64,000 nucleotides of DNA from Orobanche coerulescens (Eukaryota; Streptophyta; Magnoliopsida; Lamiales; Orobanchaceae). Positions 55,979 through 64,000 of this stretch are shown one piece after another. Position 1 is the stretch's first letter. The number at the start of each line of letters is the position of its first letter. The translations under genes and the position numbers were made by a program. The DNA lies in NCBI GenBank assembly GCA_033398695.1, contig CM065815.1, positions 142,087,001 through 142,151,000 of the forward strand, in the 5' to 3' direction. The notes under the pieces were generated by a model. It was not told the DNA's origin. It saw only the letters and a list, made by a program, of their open reading frames with translations, and did not search any database.

Positions 55979-58042
55979 TTGGTCAATAAAAGGTAAGGGG
56001 AAATGGTCTTTTCTAGTGGCTTTATTTTACTTCCTATAATCTATGCACATACGCCACCCCGTGGCAATCCTAGTGGGAATTAATTCATTATTATCATTTT
56101 GAATAACCGTTATCCCACCCTTCTTTGACACAACTTGGACCGGACTTACCCACTTGCTATCAGAAATTGGAAAGATCAAACCTGCGTCGAGGAGTTTTAA
56201 AACCTCGACTTTTACCACCTCCTTCATGTTTGGATTCAAACGGCGTTGATGCTCCACGGATGGTTTGTAGTCTTCCTCCATCAAAATCTTGTGCATTGCA
56301 AATGGACGGGCTGATCCCCTTAATATCCGCAATAGACCATCCAAGATCAGATTTGTATTCCCTCAGAACTCTCAATAATTTCGCCTCTTGATCGCCCGCT
56401 AAAGTGGCCGAAAGGATAACTGGCAGGGAATCGTCGGGTCCCAAAAATGCATATTTTAAATGAGACGGCAGCTTCTTGAGTTCCAACTTTGGAGGTTTCT
56501 TGATTGAAGGGATGGGTCGAGTTGGTGAACTTCCAAGCTCCTCACATGGTTGACGAATGAAAATTGGCGGGGAAGCATCCATGTGTCGTACGTAGGCTGC
56601 ATGCTCTTCATTTAGTTCGGAAATAGCCCCAATCAAAACGGACTCCAGTGGATCGGGTGGATAATTCTCTCGAAAGGCTCTACTTACACACGAGTCGATG
56701 ACGTCAACTTGGAAACAATTTTCAGCATCACTCGGATATTTTAAGGATCGAAAGATATTGAACGTTACTTGCTCCTCTTGAACTCGTAGAGTAAGCTTCC
56801 CTTTTTACACATCGATCAAAGTATGGCCGGTTGCCAAAAATGGTCTTCCCAAGATAATTGGGATGTCTTGGTCCTCCTCCATGTCATGAACTTATCAACT
56901 TTGACTAAGACGTCCTCTATCACTCCCCTCGGATATTTGCTGGATCTATCGGCTAATTGCAAGGAGACCGTCGTCGGCTTAGCTTCCCCAATATCCAGCT
57001 TTTTAAAAATAGAAAGGGGCATAAGGTTTATGCTGGCTCCGAGATCGCAAAGGGCTTTTTCAAAAGACGAATTTCCAATGATGCAAGGGATGGTAAAACT
57101 TCCCGGATCTCTCAATTTAGGTGGGAGCTTCTTTTGTAAAATAGCGCTGCACTCCTCCGTCAATGAGACTGTCTCATACTCCTCGAGATTTCTTTTGTTC
57201 GACAAGACTTCTTTCATGAATTTGACATAACTCGGCATTTGTTCCAACGCGTCGGCAAATGGAATGTTTATGTGCAGTTTCTTGAAGACGTCGAGGAACT
57301 TTGAAAATTGCTTGTCTAGTTTTTGCTTTTGGAAACGCTGTGGGAATGGAATTTGAGGAGTGGGGTGAGTAGTCGATACTTCCTTTGGCTTGGACGCCTC
57401 GTCCTTTTCTTTCTCACTTTGCTCGATCTTGTCCTTGTTATTGATAGGCTGCTCTTTCAACTCCTTTCCACTTCGTAATTTGATTGCCTGCACGTTTTCT
57501 TTGGAGTTCATTTCGGTTGCGCTGGGCAATGCAACTTGAGACCGAGAGGACAATAGATTAGCAATCTGCCCCATTTGTGTTTCTGAGTTTCGGATGGAGG
57601 TAGAATGATTTTGGAGGGTAGTCTCGGTGCGGGTCATGAATTGGCTCGTGTTAGCCGCCAATTGAACAAGAGCATCTTCCAAGGATACCTTTGGTGATTG
57701 AGGGGGCTGCTGCGTGGGCTGCGCGAATTGAGCTTGTGGAGGTTTTAAAGCTTGCCCGTTCCTCCACGAAAAATTTTTGTGATTTCGCCACCCTTGATTA
57801 TAAGTGCTGGGGTAAGGATTATTTTGTCGATTTTCGTTTCCCACGAATTGAGCTTGCTCCATCGGATGTTGCTCGAAAGGGTTTCCAACTTGGCATTCTA
57901 CGCTAGGATGAGATCTATTACACCAATTGCACGATTCAATGGTAACGGGGGAAGGAGCATGCGAAAAGGCTTGAAGTTGTTGCGTCAAAGCGGCGACTTG
58001 AGCTGAAAGTGTAGAGATCGGATCATTATTGGATATTTCCAT
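55979..58042 (-). pseudogene. Athila-like gag C-terminus, protease and RT N-terminus (first unit)
   Basis: 58042-56816 is open: start MEISNNDPISTLSAQV, a cysteine pair motif (CNWCNRSHPSVEC, CX2CX4HX4C-like with shifted spacing), Gln/Pro-rich middle, Lys/Glu-rich segment, then protease ALCDLGASINLMP with the D-L-G-A active site. A deletion after VKVDKF shifts the frame, a stop interrupts L-I-D-V near 56803, and RT N-terminal motifs (HLKYAFLG, HQRRLNPNMKEVVK, ISDSKWVSP) follow in two frames to 56027. Confidence 0.8.
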
Positions 58043-58756
58043 GACTCGCTTCGGATTTACTCATTCGGACGGCCATTGATACGCATTTGCGGCCATAGCT
58101 TCCAACAAAGAGTGTGCCTCCGCCATCGTTTTTCCCATTAAAGCTCCTCCAGCGGCTGCATCCACGAGAGTGCGTGTAGAGGCACTTAATCCATTGTAGA
58201 ACGTCTGAATTTGGAGCCAGTCCGGTAGGCCGTGGTGCGGGCATCTCCGTAACAAATCTTTGTATCACTCCCACGCCTCGTGAAGCGACTCCATATCAAA
58301 ATGACCAAAAGTAGTAATTTCGTTTCGTAACCTCGCTGTCTTCGAAGGTGGGAAGAATTTAGCAAGGAAGGCTTGCGCTAATTCCGCCCACGTCGTGATC
58401 GATCCCGGCGGTAAAGAGTTCACCCAAAATTTTGCTTTATCCCTCAAAGAGAAAGGGAAAATCCTTAGACGGGTGGCATCATCGGTGACACCGTTGTTCT
58501 TGAACGTGTTACAAATCTCGAGAAACGACGCAATGTGTGCGTTGGGGTCATCGTTCGGCAATCCACAGAACTGGCTCGATTGCACCATCTGAATAATTGC
58601 AGGTTTGATTTCGAAATTGTTCGCCTGGATGGTGGGACGCCGAATCCCCGAAAAGTTCGCGTTGATTTGCAGCATAGCATAATCTCGAAGTGCTAGTGTC
58701 GGTTGAGCTTGCTGAATGGGGTTTTCGGCTTCGTGATTCCCCATGTTATTGGCCAT
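58043..58756 (-). pseudogene. Athila-like gag N-terminal and capsid part (first unit)
   Basis: Start MANNMGNHEAENP at 58756. Capsid-domain features: FCGLPNDDPNAHIASFLEIC, LRIFPFSLRDKAKFW, F-L-A-K-F-F-P. A TGA after HEAWE (58267-58265), in a position where an Arg CGA is expected, then open sequence (YKDLLRRCPHHGLP, EAMAANAYQWPSE) to a second TGA at about 58059. Both stops look like single C-to-T changes. 58757-58976 is a non-coding leader. Confidence 0.85.
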
Positions 58757-58976
58757 AATGACTGATGTTGGCAGCTCTCATTTCTCCTTTTTGTTTCTCC
58801 GAAGAGTGCGCTCGAGTTCGGTATCCAAAGGTAGTAGGCCTTCGTTACCGAATTTTCTCATGCACTAACCGAACAATCCTGAAAGGAAAAACAAACAAAT
58901 AAATAGAATAACACAAAAACAAAAAAAATTTCAAACTAAGACTAGAAATACTGAAATCGATATTAGTAAAAATCAG

Positions 58977-58994
58977 TCCCCGACAACGGCGCCA
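58977..58994 (-). other. Athila-like primer-binding site, tRNA-Asp type
   Basis: Minus strand TGGCGCCGTTGTCGGGGA, one base from the sites at 2942 and 15143, 6 bp inside the LTR end at 59001. Confidence 0.85.
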
Positions 58995-59000
58995 AAAACT

Positions 59001-60172
59001 TGTTGCGATATTTCGTTAACGCAAGTGCACGTTATCGTTGACAAGTAATAAAGTGATGAGTGAGTATCGTTCCCATGAGGACTGAATTACTAAATACCGA
59101 TTTTTATGTATTCTAATTTTATTTGAACAGTCGAAATTTGAGTTGCAATTAATAACTAAATAAAACCAATAAAAGAGCTAACAGTAAAAACGATCGCTTG
59201 AAGAAAGAAAATCAATTAATGAGTAAGTCTAGGATTCTGAATCCACCTTGGTTTATCCGAATTTACTCTCGATTATCTGAAGTTAATGATTTCCCCAATT
59301 TATTGAAGGCGAAGATTGCTAATATACTCTACCGCCTCTCCCGAGGTCAATAGATTTTTCTAAAGGCGAATAACGCACTCTATCCCTAGGTGAATTAATT
59401 CGTCAATAGGCAAAAAGCACAAAATCCTCTCAAGGCCACGTAGTTCCTATGAGTATATTCCTATCTCACAAGATAAAACGGTTCTCACCAATAGTTCCTC
59501 ACCAACTCTCCTCTCCTGATTCGAGTAAGGTAATTAAAACAATTCAATTATTGGCCAGACAATTGAAAGCATTAAAATCGATTGGGAAAACTCAACAGAA
59601 AAAGGGAATTATATAGATAATCTAAAGCAAATCCGTCAAAACTTAGGTTTCATCAAAATCCTGTAATGTGGTTTTAGCCTGACATGCTAAAAGATAAAAA
59701 TACAGAAATAATGAATGAAAGCATGAAAATCAAATGCAGATGAAGAGCTCGGATTCCTCCGTTCTTCTGGCTTCCGCCCTTTGCTCTTGATGTCTTCTGC
59801 TTTCCTCCTCCAAGATTTATCGATCTTCCCAAGGCTCTCCCCAGATGATTAATTATGGCCTTAAACCCTTATTTATAGCTCCCCGCAGCCTCCAAATCGC
59901 GTCCGTGTGATTAGGTCGAGAACTGGCTTCAAAACGGCCCAAACCCGCGCGGAGTACACCAAAACCGCCCCGTGTGTCGCGGCCCACTTGCCTTGTGCCG
60001 CGGCCCCAGGCCAAAAACCGCCGTTTTCACCCGTTTTGCCTCGTTTTAGCTTCCGGACTCCAATATCCTGTCAGACATACAAGAATAAGGCATTAGAAGC
60101 TCATTTATGCAAATTTACTCGCCAAAATAATACAAAATAATGATAAATAAGCGTATAAAAATACGCCTAACA
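59001..60172 (-). repeat. Athila-like LTR (shared middle copy)
   Basis: 1172 bp, same ends as 38023-39194, TATA (minus) at 59870-59877. It has a primer-binding site on its left and a polypurine tract on its right, so it is simultaneously a 5' and a 3' LTR. Confidence 0.9.
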
Positions 60173-60188
60173 AATACCCCCAAACTTG
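60173..60188 (-). other. Polypurine tract of second Athila-like unit
   Basis: CAAGTTTGGGGGTATT on the minus strand, directly right of the LTR. Confidence 0.85.
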
Positions 60189-62534
60189 AGCCTTTGCTTG
60201 TCCTCAAGCAAAAAGAATTTATTACAAATAAAAGAATAATTGTGAATAATCATGCAACTCATCGTGCTCAACCTAATCAATACTATCCTGAAAATCTCAA
60301 AGAATAGTACAAGTATCGTAATAGTGAGTCACATCCAATACACTGATTCAACAAAGTGACCAATTTCTGTCCTAATCAATCGTTCAAGAAGAAAATCCAG
60401 CTCAAAGATTAACAAGTTGTGAATTTAATCGACCGTCAATATGAAAGGTTAAAATAAACAAGCTAACTCGCCCAATCCCACAGTCTAGTGGCAAAAATTT
60501 CAAGAGTTTCATAAAAAATAACCCTCGGACAGTGTTCCCTTATATATGCTCGATAAGATGATTCGAGTTGACCACTAGGTTCGGATCTCGGGATGTTTCA
60601 TCGGGAAAATCCTAGGGTGGAATTCCATTCTCATGTATTGGGGAACCGTTTGATGTAAAAGACACTCATGGGGCACATGGATGCTTCTAGTTACTAAGTT
60701 CCCCTCCACAGCGGAGAAACAACTCGAATAGCTATTCCCGCATGTCCGATTCAAGGTCGCTGTTTTACGCGAGAGTAAACAACGGGTCACGCGAATACTC
60801 CCGGTTACTAGGCTCCCCATCATCAGCACATGCGAAATCTCTAAACCAGTGGTCTAATTAGGGTCGTCGTTTTACGCGAGAGTAAACAACGGGTCACGTG
60901 AATACCCCCGGTTACTAGACTTCCCATCATAGAACAAATAATATCTCGACTTTTGGGAAAAAAAAATGTCCGACTCTAAACTCAAATTAGGTGCCAACAC
61001 GACTAATGTTACTGGACGACTAGCTAACCGAAAAATGTAACCAAACGTATCGACGGCGATTTTAAAACACGTATGTCTCCTCTCTTATCCGCTAAGATTT
61101 CTACAAAAACGAAAAAAAATTCGGACCTAGATGGATGCTCAACAAAAGCAGATATCATTGACTACACTCGACTAAAACTCAACTTTTTCTTCAGAGAGAA
61201 ATCAGTATTGTAACATCAGTTTCACATCAAAAAAGCACGACAAATTCACGAATAAGAGTAAAATCATGACAAGCAAGGCTAGCAACAACAATATAACTAA
61301 AAATAATGAAAAGTGCAAACGAAATAAGTACAACAATAAATGTAGCAACAAAAAGTAAACCCCCCCCCCCCAAACTTAGGACGTACATTGACCTCAATGG
61401 ACAAAATATAATATGCAATAAAAGTGAAAGGTCAAGTACTCCCCTCCAGTCTGCTCACGAACTGGTTCTGGCGTCGTCCGGCGAGCTTGCACGCTTCTAG
61501 ACTACACCATGCGGAATGTGAATGAATGAGCTTGCATCATGAAAGAGGAAATTAAGAATGAGCTCTCAAGTTTACATAGGATGGAAGGGTCGGGAGATAA
61601 TGTAGTCCGATAAAACGATTCGTTGCACATAGTTTGAAAATGCTTGGCTTAATAATGTTTCATTGCTGTAATTTATCAAACACTTGGTATGCACAAGTTA
61701 AAATGAAGAACAAGAATTTTCATGGCTAACTCCAAATCCCAAAAATAATAACACCGATATACAGCCATGATAACAGACAACTAACATCACCAATTAGTTC
61801 ATAATCACAAATACCATCACAATCCACTCCATATTCACCATATTCCAACTCCATTTTTAAAAAACTTTGAAGAACAACTAGCAGCATATAACTTCAATTT
61901 TCTTTTCGAATCATGCATCAATTATGATTAAGAGTTCGGGATTTACCTGACTTGGAATGAAGAATGCAAGAAGAAGGAGCAGAGAAAGATGACGGCCGAG
62001 TGCTTGTGTGCAGGAAGGAAAGGAAGAAGTTTACCTGAGGTCCCGGCCGATCGAGTATAAGAAGATACCTGGGCTATTCAGATTATGAACGGGGGCCGCA
62101 GCACAGCTTAAGTGAGCCGCGGCCCATAGTACAGTCGGCCTGGGACTTTTTGTGATGTCGCCGGGTGCCGCGGCTCAGCATACGGGTGTCGCGGCTCAGA
62201 AGATTAGTGTGCCGCGGCTCAGCACATATGTGCCGCAGCACAGAGTACAGCCTCCTGGGCAGATTTTTGGCAATTGGTGTGCCAAGGCATAGGTCAGGTG
62301 TGCCGCGGCACATAGTAGAGTCTGGTTTGGCTTTTTCCTGCCACTGCTGTGTGCCGCGGCTCACTATTCTTGTGCCGCGGCCCATCATTGATTTCTTCTC
62401 TGGGGTGATTCCTGCACAAAATTTTTAAAGGAAAACATCAAGAACGAGAGGGATAAGCAAATCAAAGCAAAAATGACGCAAAATAAAGACTCTAAATTGC
62501 AAGAAAACACTAAAAATAAATTCTACAACTAATA
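60189..62534 (-). other. Second-unit 3' internal non-coding region
   Basis: Uninterrupted version of 39211-40220 plus 52189-53558, confirming the Tat insertion point. It contains the three-unit repeat (60576-60930), the G-tract (61360-61379) and the CCGCGG motif cluster (62100-62385). No gene seen. Confidence 0.85.
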
Positions 62535-62583
62535 CTCGGGTTGCCTCCCAAGAAGAGCTAAGTTTATAGTCTTCATCCGGACT
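62535..62583 (-). promoter_or_regulatory. Two-hairpin RNA element, second unit
   Basis: Hairpin 1 AGTC-cggatgaa-GACT (62583-62568), hairpin 2 CTTGGG-AGGCAA-CCCGAG (62552-62535), in which one pair has become G-T (wobble in RNA) and the box reads GCTCTT. It starts about 10 nt after the stop at 62594. Confidence 0.75.
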
Positions 62584-62593
62584 TTTCTAGCAT

Positions 62594-63928
62594 TCATCCG
62601 GCGGGGGATAAGACGACACTCGTCTTCTGCGCGTCTATTGGATTTCCCACGTAGGCTTTCAACCGCTGTCCATTAACTTTGAATTTACGCTCATCTTTTT
62701 GTACTTCTACTGCACCGTGTGGGAACACTTGAACTACGGTGAACGGTCCCGACCATTGTGAACGTAATTTCCCGGGGAATAACTTTAAGCGAGAATTAAA
62801 TAACAACACCTCTTGACCTGGGACAAACTCTCTCTGTGTGATGTGCTTATCATGCCACTTCTTTGTCCGCTCCTTATAAAGTTTCGCATTTTCGTATGCG
62901 TCGTGGTGAATTTCTTCCAACTCGTTCAGCTGCAACGACCGCTTTTCACCAGCAGATTTCAGATCAAAGTTTAATTTCCTTATCGCCCAGTAACCACGAT
63001 GTTCCATCTCTATGGGTAAATGGCAGCCTTTCCCACAAACCAATCTGTAAGGCGACATCCCGATAGGTGTTTTATACGCAGTGCAGTATGCCCAAAGTGC
63101 ATCATCGAGTTTGAAAGACCAATCTTTTCGAGACGAGCTGACCGTTTTTTCTAAGATCCACTTCAGCTCTCGATTTGATATCTCGACTTGACCACTCGTC
63201 TGAGGATGGTAGGCTGTAGCAACACGATGAGTGACTCCATATTTGCTCAAGACCGCATCAAGGAATTTGTTGTCGAAGTGTGAACCACCATCACTGATAA
63301 TAGCACGTGGAGTCCCAAAAAGCGTGAATATATGTTTTTTTATAAATTTGATTACGACATTGGACACATTCGTTGGTAGCGCCACCGCTTCAACCCACTT
63401 TGAGACGTAGTCCACGGCTACCAAAATATAGAGATTCTTATTGGATGGAGGAAATGGACCCATGAAGTCAATCCCCCATACGTCGAACAATTCAACCTCA
63501 AGTATGGTGTTCAGCGGAATTTCGTTTCGTCTTGAGATGTTTCCCGTTCGTTGGCACCGATCACACGTGGATACAAAGGCGTGAGCATCCTTGAATAATG
63601 ACGGCCAATAGAACCCCGATTGTAAGACCTTTGCCGCTGTTCTATTCCCACTAAAATGTCCACCGTAGGGTGATGCATGACAATGGTTCAGAACACTGTG
63701 GATTTCCTCATCCGGAATACATCTGCGAATGATTTGATCGGGGCATCTTTTGAATAGAAAAAGATCATCCCACAAATAATACTTAGAGTCTGAGATTAGC
63801 TTCTTCTTTTGATGGCGTGAGAGGTCGTTTGGAATTGTTTTGCTCGCCAAGTAGTTCACTAGATCAGCATACCAAGGCGCGTGTTGCGAGCCCAACTTGT
63901 AGAGCTGCTCGTCGGGAAAGGTTTCCAT
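62594..63928 (-). CDS. Athila-like integrase (second unit)
   Basis: 444 residues, open, including the S-R-H-Q-K-K-K segment missing from the first unit. Same zinc and catalytic motifs, with [11 protein letters not shown] in place of SDCGSHF. Followed by the hairpin element. The upstream TAA between RNase H and integrase (63946-63944) is shared with the first unit. Confidence 0.85.
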   Translation of the reverse strand: METFPDEQLYKLGSQHAPWYADLVNYLASKTIPNDLSRHQKKKLISDSKYYLWDDLFLFKRCPDQIIRRCIPDEEIHSVLNHCHASPYGGHFSGNRTAAKVLQSGFYWPSLFKDAHAFVSTCDRCQRTGNISRRNEIPLNTILEVELFDVWGIDFMGPFPPSNKNLYILVAVDYVSKWVEAVALPTNVSNVVIKFIKKHIFTLFGTPRAIISDGGSHFDNKFLDAVLSKYGVTHRVATAYHPQTSGQVEISNRELKWILEKTVSSSRKDWSFKLDDALWAYCTAYKTPIGMSPYRLVCGKGCHLPIEMEHRGYWAIRKLNFDLKSAGEKRSLQLNELEEIHHDAYENAKLYKERTKKWHDKHITQREFVPGQEVLLFNSRLKLFPGKLRSQWSGPFTVVQVFPHGAVEVQKDERKFKVNGQRLKAYVGNPIDAQKTSVVLSPAG

Positions 63929-64000
63929 GATTTGCGGATGACTTTATCCCCGCTCGATGGGACTCTCTAACCGTGAAAGGTGATCGGCTATATCATTCTC
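63929..64000 (-). pseudogene. RNase H C-terminus of second unit, cut by window edge
   Basis: Encodes [17 protein letters not shown] and then TAA, matching the end of 54935-55978. The rest is off-window. Confidence 0.8.

Larger units (their letters stand above)
38023..64000 (-). mobile_element. Athila-like Ty3 element, tandem LTR-internal-LTR-internal (right part off-window)
   Basis: Minus strand: LTR 38023-39194, internal 39195-59000 (interrupted by the Tat element 40221-52183; net about 7.8 kb), LTR 59001-60172, then a second internal region beginning again with its 3' end (60173-64000). Both LTRs are 1172 bp and nearly identical. The gene order gag, protease, RT-RNase H, integrase, long 3' non-coding region and tRNA-Asp priming fit Athila-like elements. 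All reading frames carry lesions. Confidence 0.85.

Overview
This window is nuclear DNA of a flowering plant, probably a large-genome eudicot. It is almost entirely LTR retrotransposons nested inside one another. The plant-specific clades are Athila-like and Tat-like Ty3, Tekay/Del-type chromovirus with a chromodomain, and Ty1/copia; their LTRs begin TG and end CA, and their primer-binding sites match tRNA-Asp or initiator tRNA-Met. No rRNA, tRNA or CRISPR locus is seen. The only non-retroelement gene recognised is an intron-less, frameshifted copy of a LOG cytokinin-activating enzyme, and it lies inside a retroelement.

Layout. (1) 1-4581: minus-strand LTR element entering from the left. Its 5' LTR (2966-4581) is followed by a tRNA-Asp primer-binding site, an unknown 181-aa ORF (2162-2707), the LOG copy (1196-1848) and a block of hairpin repeats. 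It has landed inside the integrase of an Athila-like relic (4582-7845). (2) 7846-12691: decayed Ty1/copia element. (3) 12692-24988: chromovirus A, minus strand; its 3' LTR carries a young non-autonomous element (13871-18840, target-site duplication CAAAA). (4) 24989-38022: chromovirus B, plus strand, inserted in the leader of A. It is an LTR-internal-LTR-internal tandem whose second LTR holds a 2-kb solo LTR (33937-35934). (5) 38023-64000: Athila-like element, minus strand, inserted in the second chromovirus gag (left duplication GTAAG). It is again LTR-internal-LTR-internal. (6) 40221-52183: complete Tat-like element inside the Athila-like 3' region, flanked by GAGAG on both sides.

Almost all gag-pol frames carry stops or frameshifts, so these are relics or elements dependent on others. 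The strongest biological signals are: a spliced antisense accessory gene with its own TATA box in the Tat element (50881-48061); a covarying two-hairpin element just 3' of the last ORF in both the Athila-like and the non-autonomous elements; family-specific CpG-rich palindrome arrays just upstream of the LTR TATA box in five unrelated LTR families; and the LOG copy carried by the left element. The non-autonomous element shares LTR ends, primer-binding site, post-ORF hairpins, 3' repeats and polypurine tract with the Athila-like element, which is its likely source of proteins.
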